Assembly (NCBI GenBank): GCA_050732575.1
Contig: JBOHRF010000023.1
Span: 1-33,783 of the forward strand
Direction: 5' to 3'
Length of the DNA: 33,783 bases
From: JBBDWZ01 sp050732575
GTDB taxonomy: Bacteria; Gemmatimonadota; Gemmatimonadetes; Longimicrobiales; RSA9
Shown here: piece after piece, positions 7,385 to 15,613 of the stretch
Numbering within the stretch: the stretch's first letter is position 1
Layout of the letters: the number at the start of each line of letters is the position of its first letter
Notes under the pieces: generated by a model
Seen by the model: only the letters and a program-made list of their open reading frames with translations
Database searches by the model: none
Told to the model about the DNA's origin: nothing
Made by a program: the position numbers and the translations under genes

Positions 7385-9315
7385 TCAGGGCTCCTGATTG
7401 GCTCGAGCTCAACCGGCAACATCTGCTCGGAGCACTGGCGCGTGTGCGCGCAGCGGTCGAGGGCAGTGACCACGCCGGCGCGGATGCGATGTCGGAAGGG
7501 GTTGAGGATACCACGGCGGATGAAGTACAGCCGCCCTTTGCGCTGGCTGTGCTGGTCGAACGTTTTGGCCTGTCATCATTCGAGCGCGATGTGCTGCTGC
7601 TGGCTGCGGGCCCCGAACTGGATGGCCGGTTCCAGGCGTTGCTAGCAGCAAAGCGCGGCGATGCTCGCGGTCAGGTCACGTTTTCCCTGGCACTGGCAGT
7701 GCTGCCGGACGCGCACTGGAGCGCGTGCACGCCGGCCGGTGCACTGCGTCACTGGCGCCTGATCGAGCTGGGTACCAGCGACGCGCTGATGTCTGCGCCG
7801 CTGCGCGTGGCCGAGTGCGTACTGCACTATCTGGTCGGAACGCCGCACGCGGACGAGCGGTTACGCGGCGTGGTGGATTCCTTCAGTACGAAGAACCCGC
7901 TTCCCAACGATCGCCAAACGGCCACCATCGAGCTGGCCGAGCGCTGGTGGCGCACGGCGCACACGGCACAGCCCGATGTCCTGGTCCTGCAAGGTGCAGA
8001 TGGCGAGCTGCGACATGCCATTGCGGCGGCCGTGGCGGATGTTTTGCACATGCGGTTGCTGCTATTGCGCGCCGATGTAATTCCTGCGGCGCCCGAGGAA
8101 CGCGTGGATCTGCTGCGTCTGCTGGAACGCGAGTGCGTTCTGCGCGGCGGTGCGGTCCTGATCGAGCAGAGCGAAACCCCCGAGCGAGGCGCGGAGCGAG
8201 CCCTGGCGCACGCACTGGAAACGCTGAGCGTGCCGGTCATGGTGAGCGGAGATCATGCTCCCCTGGTGAGCCGGGGCATGTTGGTGTCAGAAATTGCGCC
8301 GCTCACGCACAACGAACTTCTGGACGCCTGGCAGGCCGCGTTAGGTGAAAGTGCAGCGACGCTGAACGGCAGTGTGGCGCGCGCAGCCGGGCAATTCCGA
8401 CTGGGCCTCGATGCCATTGCCGCCGTTGGCCTGGCCATGCGCAACCCAGACAACAGGCAGCAGGCGCAGCTCTGGACGTTGTGCCGGACATTTGCGCGGC
8501 CGCGCCTGGATGGATTGGCGCAACGCATAGAACCGGCGGCCAGCTGGGACGACCTGGTGCTGCCCCCAGCACAGCTCGAGATGTTGCGCTCGATTGCGCT
8601 CCACGTACGACATCGCACGACCGTGCATCAGGACTGGGGCTTTGGCAGGCAGAGCAGCCGCGGACAGGGCATCAGTGCGCTCTTCTCCGGTCCGAGCGGC
8701 ACGGGCAAGACCATGGCGGCGGAAGTACTGGCCAACGAGCTGCAGCTCGACCTGTACCGCATCGATCTCAGCCAGGTGGTGAGCAAGTACATCGGTGAGA
8801 CCGAGAAGAACCTGCGCCGCGTTTTCGATGCTGCCGAAGGCGGTTCTGCCATCCTGCTGTTTGACGAAGCCGATGCGCTGTTTGGCAAGCGCAGTGATGT
8901 GAAGGACAGCCACGACCGCTATGCCAACATCGAAGTCAGTTATCTGCTGCAACGCATGGAAGCGTATCACGGGCTGGCCGTGCTGACGACCAACCATCCG
9001 AGCGCGTTGGATTTGGCCTTCCTGCGGCGGCTGCGTTTTGCCGTGACCTTCCCGTTCCCTGATAACAGTGCGCGCGCAGAGATCTGGCGCCGCGCGTTTC
9101 CTGCCCATGCTCCGACCGACGGCCTGCAGCCGAATCGGCTGGCACGATTGAACGTGGCCGGGGGCAACATCCGCAACATTGCCCTGCATGCCGCCTTCTA
9201 TGCCGCGGCGGCCGGTGAGTCGGTGGGCATGCCGCACCTGCTGCGTGCGGCGCGATTGGAGTATGCCAAGCTGGAGCGACCGTTGACCGAGACCGAACTG
9301 GCAGGGTGGACATGA
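7381..9315 (+). CDS. AAA+ ATPase (Pvc15/Afp15-like)
   Basis: This 644-residue protein is the eCIS-associated AAA+ ATPase, thought to help load cargo or assemble the particle. The N-terminal half (about 1-400) is the helical family-specific region, including FERDVLLLAAGPELD. The AAA core has Walker A GPSGTGKT (437-444), Walker B ILLFDEADALFGKR with Asp495/Glu496, a sensor-1-like strand AVLTTNHPSALD, and an RRLRF arginine-finger region. The C-terminal lid contains the NVAGGNIRNIALHAAF helix. Start and stop codons overlap the neighbouring genes (ATGA on both sides). All catalytic residues appear intact. Confidence 0.94.
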   Translation: MIRAPDWLELNRQHLLGALARVRAAVEGSDHAGADAMSEGVEDTTADEVQPPFALAVLVERFGLSSFERDVLLLAAGPELDGRFQALLAAKRGDARGQVTFSLALAVLPDAHWSACTPAGALRHWRLIELGTSDALMSAPLRVAECVLHYLVGTPHADERLRGVVDSFSTKNPLPNDRQTATIELAERWWRTAHTAQPDVLVLQGADGELRHAIAAAVADVLHMRLLLLRADVIPAAPEERVDLLRLLERECVLRGGAVLIEQSETPERGAERALAHALETLSVPVMVSGDHAPLVSRGMLVSEIAPLTHNELLDAWQAALGESAATLNGSVARAAGQFRLGLDAIAAVGLAMRNPDNRQQAQLWTLCRTFARPRLDGLAQRIEPAASWDDLVLPPAQLEMLRSIALHVRHRTTVHQDWGFGRQSSRGQGISALFSGPSGTGKTMAAEVLANELQLDLYRIDLSQVVSKYIGETEKNLRRVFDAAEGGSAILLFDEADALFGKRSDVKDSHDRYANIEVSYLLQRMEAYHGLAVLTTNHPSALDLAFLRRLRFAVTFPFPDNSARAEIWRRAFPAHAPTDGLQPNRLARLNVAGGNIRNIALHAAFYAAAAGESVGMPHLLRAARLEYAKLERPLTETELAGWT

Positions 9316-9572
9316 GCCGAGCGCGCGTGCGTTTGCACATCGACACGCTGGCCGTACACGGACTGCACGGACTGTCGCCGCAGGCCCTGGCCGATGCGGT
9401 GCGGCAGGAGCTGCAACGCAGCCTGGGTTTGCATGTCGATACACTCAAAGCAGCGCCTGCCCATCAGGAACGACTGGATGGTGGATCGTTCGCCTTGCGG
9501 CCTGCGGCGGGCAGTCGAGAAATCGGCCGCAAGATCGGAATGGCCGTGCAACACGGGATCACACCGCAATGA
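9312..9572 (+). CDS. Small eCIS-associated protein of unknown function
   Basis: An 86-residue protein starts at the ATG at 9312, overlapping the ATPase stop as ATGA. A GTG at 9306 is a less likely alternative. It begins with basic/hydrophobic alternation (RARVRLHIDTLAVHGL) and ends with IGRKIGMAVQHGI. Its shape recalls the short proteins that sit between the ATPase and DUF4157 genes in other eCIS loci. No catalytic motif or signal peptide is seen. It is the last gene of the tightly coupled block; a 91-bp gap with repeats follows. Confidence 0.6.
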   Translation: MSRARVRLHIDTLAVHGLHGLSPQALADAVRQELQRSLGLHVDTLKAAPAHQERLDGGSFALRPAAGSREIGRKIGMAVQHGITPQ

Positions 9573-9599
9573 TGGCGTCGCGCGCTGGTCTGGTGAGGA

Positions 9600-9661
9600 A
9601 CACGTTCACGTTTTCGTTAACGCTCTCGTTCACGGCTGTTAACGGCCGTGAGCGTGAACGG
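9600..9661. repeat. Inverted pair of GCCGTGAACG-type repeats forming a hairpin before the DUF4157 gene
   Basis: The 91-bp gap between 9572 and 9664 holds hexamer-like words (CGTTCACG, TTTTCGTTAACG, CTCTCGTTCACG) on the left and GGCCGTGAGCGTGAACGG on the right. The right part is an approximate reverse complement of the left, with GTTAAC near the centre. Related words occur at 32141-32182 in the second-locus scar. The structure ends immediately before the DUF4157 start codon, so it could affect expression of that gene. Confidence 0.55.
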
Positions 9662-9663
9662 CT

Positions 9664-12336
9664 ATGGACGTGGCCATGAGTACTGCAGCCCTGGTCGTAG
9701 CGGCGCGGAATGAACCCAGGCATGTGCCAACTTCGGCGGTACTGCGCCGCTGCTCGTGCGGCGGGCAGTCGCGTGGTAGTGGTGAATGCGCGGAGTGCAG
9801 CAAGAAGCGACTGCAGCGCAAAGCCACGTCTGCGGGTCCGAGCAGCGCGCCCGCATCCGTGCACGCCGTGCTGGCTGACTCGGGCCAGCCGCTGGCGGCC
9901 GATGTGCGCGCGCGCATGGAGCCGCGCCTGGGCCACGACCTGCGCAACGTGCGCGTGCACACGGATGCGCGGGCAGCGCGCGCGGCGGCCGATGTGGGCG
10001 CCTTGGCCTGGGCGGTCAGCAATCGCATTGCCTTTGCCAGCGGACAATACCGACCGGGCACAACGGCTGGAGATCGGCTGCTGGTACACGAGTTGGCGCA
10101 CACCGTCCAACAGACGGGCAGCTCTCTCACGGGTGACATCCGGGTGGGTGCCGTGGATGATGCGGTGGAGCGCGACGCCGACCGGGTGGCCGAAGGCGCG
10201 CAGGGGCCGCTGTCGCCCAGACGCGTGCGCGCGCCCGTGCTACGGCGGCAAGTGGATGCGGCGCCGGCAGCCAAGTTGGCGCCCAGCGCGGGTTGCGCGG
10301 TGCCGGCACAGCGGCCGCGCGCGGCCGCGGGCAAAACGATGGTGAGTGACGCGCGTGTCCATGGGCAAGCCGATGACTCGGGTGCCACCCAGCCTGCGCT
10401 GGTGCGCAGCGTAGTGGCGCGCGGCGGCAGACCGCTGGCCGATGGCATTCGGCGCGACATGGAGCAGGCGTTCGGCCACGACCTGGCGCACGTGCGCATT
10501 CACGACGATTCACTGGCCGCGCAATCGGCACGCGCAGAAGGCGCGCTGGCCTATGCCATGGGTCAGCACATTGTGTTTGGTGCCGGCCAGCTCACGCGCT
10601 CCGTGCGCGGTACGTGGCTGCTGGCGCATGAGCTGGCACACGTGGCGCAGCTGCGTGGTAGCGGGCCGGGCGGGACGCAGGCGCTCGAGTCCGAAGCGCG
10701 TGCTGCGGCTATGCGTGTAGTGCGCGGCCAGCACGTGCGCATGGCGCAGACCCACGATGGCAGGAGACTGCATCGGTTTGGCGAGCCGGAGAACCTGCCA
10801 CAGATAACGTTTGTGGCGGGTACGGACCCGGTGCGCGATGGTTTCCTCAAGAGCGCGCTGGACTACCACAGGGCCTGGGGCCTGGCGCCCCACACAATCG
10901 ATTCCCTCGAGGATGTCATCACACACTTGAGCGGAGGCACAAGCGGACTGAATCGCATTCGCATTGTGAGCCACGCAGACAGCCCCGGACTATTCATGAA
11001 CCTGTTCGAGGGCAGCGGCGCGCTCACGCTGACCAAGGAGCAGCTGGTCGCCGTGGCCGAAAGCGATGTGAGCATCCTCACGCAGGCGGTGGGCACCATT
11101 ACCACCACTCCCGTAGACACGATCGTCAACCAACTGCGAACCCATCAGCCGGATGCGCTGCGGCCGTTCGGCCTGGCTGCGTCGGGTACGGCCAGTGGTT
11201 CTACTGCCTTGCTGATCCAGCGCAGTCTGGACCTGCGCGTGCTGCAAATGTCGGGTGCTGGGGCCGAGCCGATTCGAGTGGCGATCCGGACCATTCTGGA
11301 CGACCTGCGCCGGCGCGTGACACAGCCAGCGCCGCACGGCGCAGGCGTGAGCGCACCACAAGCGCAAGCACTGCAGGATGCAATTCTAGGGTTGAACATG
11401 ACCCTGCGCTCGGCCCTGCTGCCGGCCAATTGGCTGCGCGAAGTGGGCGCGGTAAATACCGCAGTGGCGGGCGGATTCCGCGATCGACTGAAGCGCACGC
11501 GCGCACGTTTCACAGCCAGCTCATGGATCGACATTCGTGGGTGCAGTGTGGGCGGCGATACCGGCTATTTGTCCGCGGTTGCAGCGCTGTTTGGCAACGC
11601 GCCTAATCTGCCGCACGTCTCCGCTCCGGACTGGTTCCAGGCGTTCCCCACACTGGCGCACCGTGCGGTGGAAGCAGCCCGCATCGATGCCCTGGCCCGA
11701 GACAGTGATGTGGCGCGTGCGCTCGACCATTGGGCGCAGGTGACTGGTATCCGGAGTCAGATGCTGGCCTGGCAGCTGTTTTACCTGAATGTGCTGATCG
11801 AGCTGCAACGTGCGCGCCGACCGGGCACCACTCAACTGCAATCGCCGAGTTTGTCGGCGCCTTCCCTGCCACCGCTCACGGGCGGTTTGCGCACGCGTAT
11901 GCCACCGCTCGAGTTGAACGTGCCAGCGCTGAGTCTGCGCGGCATGGCGCGGCGGTCGCGGCGAGCCAGGCCAGCGGAGCATCCCGTAGAACAGACCGTC
12001 CGCGCCGAGCTGGCCGAGCTGGCCAAGCCCAGTGCCGAGCTGCGCTACTACCTCAATGCGGGGCTCGTGCTGCCGGTCCAAAACGAACGCGATCGCGATG
12101 CATACCGGCTGCACTATCTGTACGACTTGCGTGATGTGGCACTGGACAACTGGCTGGGCAGTCAATGGGATGGCGCAGCGCCCGGTCTGGCCAGCGTGAA
12201 GAGCGGTGGTTGGCCGGCGGAAAATACGCGGCGCGTAGCCACCCTGAGCAAGCTGCTTGGACCGGGCACGGAGCGTGGCCAGGAAACGGTGATCTCACCG
12301 GATCCGCGCTACCGTGAGCACATCAAATCGGTGTGA
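9664..12336 (+). CDS. Tandem DUF4157 (eCIS core) protein, putative cargo/effector
   Basis: This 890-residue protein has two DUF4157 domains, each with a zinc-metallopeptidase-like HELAH: residues 142-146 (LLVHELAHTVQQ) and 322-326 (LLAHELAHVAQL). DUF4157 is a known marker of eCIS loci, often fused to cargo. Before them is a CxC-x9-CxxC cluster (Cys30, 32, 42, 45). Residues about 360-890 are unrelated to DUF4157. There a beta strand ending in His437 (RIRIVSHADSPG) and another ending in Cys627 (WIDIRGCSVGG) are arranged like the catalytic dyad of clan CD caspase-like or DUF4347-like folds, with a helical insertion between. That assignment is inference. The start could be ATG 9664 or in-frame ATG 9676; neither has a clear ribosome-binding site. 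Confidence 0.88.
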   Translation: MDVAMSTAALVVAARNEPRHVPTSAVLRRCSCGGQSRGSGECAECSKKRLQRKATSAGPSSAPASVHAVLADSGQPLAADVRARMEPRLGHDLRNVRVHTDARAARAAADVGALAWAVSNRIAFASGQYRPGTTAGDRLLVHELAHTVQQTGSSLTGDIRVGAVDDAVERDADRVAEGAQGPLSPRRVRAPVLRRQVDAAPAAKLAPSAGCAVPAQRPRAAAGKTMVSDARVHGQADDSGATQPALVRSVVARGGRPLADGIRRDMEQAFGHDLAHVRIHDDSLAAQSARAEGALAYAMGQHIVFGAGQLTRSVRGTWLLAHELAHVAQLRGSGPGGTQALESEARAAAMRVVRGQHVRMAQTHDGRRLHRFGEPENLPQITFVAGTDPVRDGFLKSALDYHRAWGLAPHTIDSLEDVITHLSGGTSGLNRIRIVSHADSPGLFMNLFEGSGALTLTKEQLVAVAESDVSILTQAVGTITTTPVDTIVNQLRTHQPDALRPFGLAASGTASGSTALLIQRSLDLRVLQMSGAGAEPIRVAIRTILDDLRRRVTQPAPHGAGVSAPQAQALQDAILGLNMTLRSALLPANWLREVGAVNTAVAGGFRDRLKRTRARFTASSWIDIRGCSVGGDTGYLSAVAALFGNAPNLPHVSAPDWFQAFPTLAHRAVEAARIDALARDSDVARALDHWAQVTGIRSQMLAWQLFYLNVLIELQRARRPGTTQLQSPSLSAPSLPPLTGGLRTRMPPLELNVPALSLRGMARRSRRARPAEHPVEQTVRAELAELAKPSAELRYYLNAGLVLPVQNERDRDAYRLHYLYDLRDVALDNWLGSQWDGAAPGLASVKSGGWPAENTRRVATLSKLLGPGTERGQETVISPDPRYREHIKSV

Positions 12337-12340
12337 ACAG

Positions 12341-13009
12341 ATGACTGGATTTACACGATCTCCGCGCGTGCAAAAAGGCGCCATTATCGGATTAGATCCG
12401 TTCAACCCGGTGGCCAGCATCATCGTGTTCCAGTACAACCCGGAAACGTTGACGCGCACGCTGTCAGCGCGCACCTCGGGTGGCGGTGATGGCAGTGATA
12501 CCACGGAAGCACTGCGGTTCAAGGGTCCGCCGGAAGAGACCATCGATCTGAGTGTAGAGATCGATGCCACGGATCAGCTGGAGAAGGCGCAGTTCCCGGC
12601 CACCACGTTGGGCATCACACCAACATTGGCGTCACTGGAAATGCTGCTTTATCCAAAGACGGCGCTGGTGATTGCCAATGCGGTACTGACGGCTGCGGGC
12701 ATCATCGAAATTATTCCGCCAGAAGCGCCGCTCACACTGTTCGTGTGGGGGCCATCACGCATTCTGCCAGTGCGTCTGACCCGGCTCACGATCACGGAAG
12801 AAGCGTACGACCCGAACCTGAATCCCATCCGCGCCAAAGTCGATCTGGGACTGAAGGTGCTGTCCTATCACGATCTGGGATTGCTCAGTGCCGGTGGCGC
12901 GCTGTTCCTGGCGCACCAGGTAATAAAGGAAGTCATGGCCGGCCTGGGCGGTGCCGCGACCATAACCAGTGGGCTGTCCGCCTCGGCGAGTGTCAGCGCG
13001 GGGAGTTGA
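12341..13009 (+). CDS. CIS_tube / Afp7-like baseplate adaptor protein
   Basis: I start this 222-residue protein at the ATG at 12341, four bases after the DUF4157 stop. An upstream in-frame GTG at 12314 would overlap that gene. The sequence matches the N-terminal CIS_tube type domain of Afp7/Pvc7-like proteins: a first strand region with VFQYNPETLTRTL, the segment PPEETIDLSVEIDATDQLE, and a later LTRLTITEEAYDPNLNPIRAKVDLGLKV region. In Afp7-like proteins this domain is followed by LysM, whereas here LysM is in the next gene. It probably joins the tube to the spike hub. The C-terminal 30 residues are Ala/Gly/Ser rich. Confidence 0.85.
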   Translation: MTGFTRSPRVQKGAIIGLDPFNPVASIIVFQYNPETLTRTLSARTSGGGDGSDTTEALRFKGPPEETIDLSVEIDATDQLEKAQFPATTLGITPTLASLEMLLYPKTALVIANAVLTAAGIIEIIPPEAPLTLFVWGPSRILPVRLTRLTITEEAYDPNLNPIRAKVDLGLKVLSYHDLGLLSAGGALFLAHQVIKEVMAGLGGAATITSGLSASASVSAGS

Positions 13010-13010
13010 T

Positions 13011-13313
13011 ATGACGGATCCGAGCAGCCGTTATCACGGCATACCAGAAGCGGAGCTGCAAGGCCCGGATGGCGCGGGCGGCACGCGACGTGTGCGTTAT
13101 CAGCGTCGTCGTTTTCTGCCCGCACCGGAACAACTGGTCACGCTGGTCGAGCATCGCGTGGCGCAGGGCGATCGTCTGGACAACTTGAGCGCACGTTACC
13201 TGGGCGATCCGCTGGCCTACTGGCGCATTGCCGATGCCAACCTCGAGTTGCAGCCGGAAGCGCTGGCCGAGCAGGCGGGCCGGCGCATCCGCATTGCGCT
13301 GCCGCACATCTGA
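13011..13313 (+). CDS. LysM-domain baseplate protein
   Basis: A 100-residue protein starts at the ATG at 13011, one base after the previous stop, with GGGGAG upstream. Residues about 43-95 form a LysM-like module: HRVAQGDRLDNLSARYLGDPLAYWRIADANLE, read in two parts around the GDRLD turn, followed by a closing strand GRRIRIALP. In eCIS and phages this module belongs to the gp53/Afp7 class of wedge or hub-associated proteins. Its separation from the CIS_tube gene is a common split version. Confidence 0.85.
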   Translation: MTDPSSRYHGIPEAELQGPDGAGGTRRVRYQRRRFLPAPEQLVTLVEHRVAQGDRLDNLSARYLGDPLAYWRIADANLELQPEALAEQAGRRIRIALPHI

Positions 13314-13315
13314 TC

Positions 13316-14437
13316 ATGCTCTCCAGCCTCCTGGGAGTGCGGCTGATTCTGCTCACGGGCAAGACCGTACCGTTGCCCGCACCGTTCGATGTGGCCAATG
13401 CGCTGTCCAGCGTAGAGGTGCGCAACGACACGGGCGGCGCTGGTGATGGTTTTCAGATCACGTTCGCGCTGGGCAAGGACAAGGGCATCGAATACGGCCT
13501 GCTGGCGTCGGGCGCACTCGATTTGTACAGCCGCGTGATCCTGGGCGTGTTATTGGGCGCGATCCCGGAAGTATTGATCGACGGCATCATCACGCATCAC
13601 GAAATCACGCCCAGCAATGAGCCGGGCCGCTCTACCCTGACCGTGAGCGGCCGTGATGTGAGTGTCATGCTGGACCTGGAAGAGAAAGATGAGTCGTATC
13701 CGAATCAGCCGGACTTCGTGATCGTGACCAGCCTGCTGGCGCGTTATGCGCAATTTGGCCTGGTGCCCGTGCCCACTCCGACCGCGGATGTGCCCATCAT
13801 GCTGCAGCGCATTCCGCGGCAGGCGGAGACGGACCTGCGCTTCATCCAGCGACTGGCGCAACGCAATGGCTACGTGTTCTACATCGAGCCGCTCACTTTC
13901 GGTGTCAACACGGCGTACTTCGGCCCGGAAAACCGGTTGTCACTGCCGCAACCGGCCCTGACCATGAACCTGGGTGAAGCCACCAACGTGCGCCGCCTCA
14001 GCTTCACGAATGATGCGCTGGCGCCGGTGAGTACCGAGGGCACTCTGCTGGAGCCGATCAGCAAGACAGCGATTCCCATTCCTGCATTGCCATCGTTGCG
14101 GGTGCCGCCCCTGTCCCTGCGACCGACCGAAACGCGGCGCAAGGTGCGCTTGCGGCAAGCGGCCAACCAGAGTCCGGCGCAGGCTGCAGCCAGTGCCATT
14201 GCGAGCGTGACCAATGCGCCCGATGCCGTGACCGGCACGGGTGAGCTGGAGAGCGTGCGTTACGGCCACGTGCTGCGCGCGCGCAAACTGGTAGGCGTGC
14301 GCGGCGCGGGACTCAGTTATGACGGTTTCTTCTACGTGCGGCGAGTCACCCACCAGATCGCGCGCGGCAGCTACACGCAGAGTTTCACGATCAGCAGGGA
14401 GGGCACCATGACGCTCACGCCGGTGGTGTTGCCTTGA
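13316..14437 (+). CDS. Spike hub protein (gp27/VgrG N-terminal-like)
   Basis: The 373-residue protein resembles the gp27-like hub half of VgrG (Afp8/Pvc8 N-terminus). Features are VEVRNDTGGAGDGFQITF near the start, the segment LIDGIITHHEITPSNEPG followed by LTVSGRDVSVMLDLEEK, and RQAETDLRFIQRLAQRNGYVFYIEPL in the middle, which is the most diagnostic. The C-terminus has YDGFFYVRRVTHQIARGSYTQ-like strands. It lacks the OB fold and beta-helix of a full VgrG; these are supplied by the next gene. Its stop overlaps the next gene's TTG start (TTGA). Confidence 0.88.
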   Translation: MLSSLLGVRLILLTGKTVPLPAPFDVANALSSVEVRNDTGGAGDGFQITFALGKDKGIEYGLLASGALDLYSRVILGVLLGAIPEVLIDGIITHHEITPSNEPGRSTLTVSGRDVSVMLDLEEKDESYPNQPDFVIVTSLLARYAQFGLVPVPTPTADVPIMLQRIPRQAETDLRFIQRLAQRNGYVFYIEPLTFGVNTAYFGPENRLSLPQPALTMNLGEATNVRRLSFTNDALAPVSTEGTLLEPISKTAIPIPALPSLRVPPLSLRPTETRRKVRLRQAANQSPAQAAASAIASVTNAPDAVTGTGELESVRYGHVLRARKLVGVRGAGLSYDGFFYVRRVTHQIARGSYTQSFTISREGTMTLTPVVLP

Positions 14438-14934
14438 GCAGTCCGTACTGGGGCAAATACCGCGGCACGGTGACCAGCATCACGGACCCGTTGCAAACGG
14501 GTCGCATCCAGGCACGCGTGCCCGATGTACTGGGCGATCGTGACTCCGGTTGGGCCATGCCCTGTGCGCCCTTCGGTGGTTCAGGTGTGGGCTTCTTTGC
14601 ACTGCCCGTAGTGGGCGCTGGTGTCTGGATCGAATTCGAGCACGGTGATCCGGATTATCCGGTCTGGACGGGTGCCTGGTGGGGCTCATTGGCAGAGGTG
14701 CCGCCTATCCTGCTGGCACCGCCCTACAAGAAGATGATGATCGTGACGGAAGGCGGGAACAGCATTCTGCTGGATGACACACCCGGAATTGGTGGGATCA
14801 CACTGGAGACCGCGTCTGGACAGAAAATCTCGATGACACCACTGGGCATCGAAATCGACAACGGCATGGGTGGCAGCATCAAGATGCAGGGACCGCAGGT
14901 CTCCGTGAACAACGGCGCACTCGAGGTGATCTGA
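14434..14934 (+). CDS. Spike base protein, gp5/baseplate V-like OB-fold
   Basis: The 166-residue protein is the OB-fold and needle part of the central spike. GKYRGTVTSITDPLQTGRIQ, then ARVPDVLG, and later PVVGAGVWIEFEHGDPDYP with WTGAWWG are the classical gp5/VgrG OB-fold blocks. From about residue 105, SILLDDTPGIGGITLETASG and following short repeats fit a small beta-helical needle. Translation most likely begins at the TTG at 14434, because the family's N-terminal motif starts almost immediately after it. That TTG overlaps the hub stop. No lysozyme domain is present. Confidence 0.9.
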   Translation: MSSPYWGKYRGTVTSITDPLQTGRIQARVPDVLGDRDSGWAMPCAPFGGSGVGFFALPVVGAGVWIEFEHGDPDYPVWTGAWWGSLAEVPPILLAPPYKKMMIVTEGGNSILLDDTPGIGGITLETASGQKISMTPLGIEIDNGMGGSIKMQGPQVSVNNGALEVI

Positions 14935-15254
14935 TGCCAGGCCCGATACTGCATCAGGGGGCAACCGTGGCGTGCATGCACGCGGCGCCGGCCCTGCCCA
15001 CCGTGCCGAATCTGCGCGTGCGGGTGGCGGGTCAGCCCGTTACCACGGCCAGCGCACCGTGGACCGTGACCGGCTGTCCGTTCGTGCCGCCGGGCGGCAA
15101 CGGTCCGTGTGTCACGGCCCAATTCATCACGTTTGCCACACGCGTGCGCGCGGGTGGCGTACCCGTGCTGCTGCTGGACAGTCAGGCGGTGTGTGCGCCC
15201 ACGGGCACGGGTGTGCTGATCATTCTGACGCAATTGCGCGTGCGAGCCCAATGA
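14934..15254 (+). CDS. PAAR-like spike tip protein (DUF4280-like)
   Basis: The 106-residue protein resembles the PAAR-like/DUF4280 proteins that sharpen the spike. PGPILHQGATVACMHA at the start, VTGCPFVPPGG in the middle, and VCAPTGTGVLI near the end put Cys and His residues where such proteins bind a metal ion. It overlaps the spike gene by one base (TGATG) and the gp25 gene by four bases. Its position directly after the spike gene supports the tip role. Confidence 0.85.
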   Translation: MPGPILHQGATVACMHAAPALPTVPNLRVRVAGQPVTTASAPWTVTGCPFVPPGGNGPCVTAQFITFATRVRAGGVPVLLLDSQAVCAPTGTGVLIILTQLRVRAQ

Positions 15255-15613
15255 CACACATCGCCTTTCCACTGCACTTCGATGCGCGTGGCCGCACGGC
15301 GGAAACCGATGAGGAGACCTGGGTGCACGGCCTGATCGAGCAGGTGTTGTTCACCACACCGGGCGAACGCGTCAATCGGCCCACGTTTGGCTGCGGATTG
15401 TTGCAGGCAGTGTTTGCGCCCAACCGCGACACACTGGCCAGCACCACACAATTGTCCGTGCAGAGTGCGCTGCAGCAGTGGCTGGGTGATTTGATTCTGG
15501 TGGAGGCCGTCGCCGTGCGGCATGAAGATGCCGTGCTCGATGTGACTGTCCAGTACTCGCACCGGCGTACACAGGAGCGGCAAGTCGTGCAGTTCAGCCG
15601 GCCGGCGCCATGA
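15251..15613 (+). CDS. Baseplate wedge protein gp25-like
   Basis: I start this 120-residue protein at the ATG at 15251, which overlaps the previous stop (ATGA). It matches the gp25/W-like baseplate family: IAFPLHFDARGRTAET at the start, LIEQVLFTTPGERVNRP, then TFGCGLLQAVFAPN, and a C-terminal strand pair (VLDVTVQYSHRRTQERQVVQF). In contractile systems this protein nucleates sheath polymerisation at the baseplate. It is followed by the J-like wedge gene with another 4-base overlap. Confidence 0.93.
   Translation: MTHIAFPLHFDARGRTAETDEETWVHGLIEQVLFTTPGERVNRPTFGCGLLQAVFAPNRDTLASTTQLSVQSALQQWLGDLILVEAVAVRHEDAVLDVTVQYSHRRTQERQVVQFSRPAP

Noticed and set aside
9639..10499. Minus-strand open frame of 286 codons opposite the DUF4157 gene
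   Set aside because: Its Ala/Arg/Ser-rich composition and lack of motifs mark it as a shadow of the sense gene, which has clear HELAH motifs.
14434..14934. T6SS interpretation of the cluster
   Set aside because: There are no TssJLM membrane-complex genes or ClpV; DUF4255 cap, Pvc15-like ATPase and DUF4157 genes point to an extracellular injection system instead.
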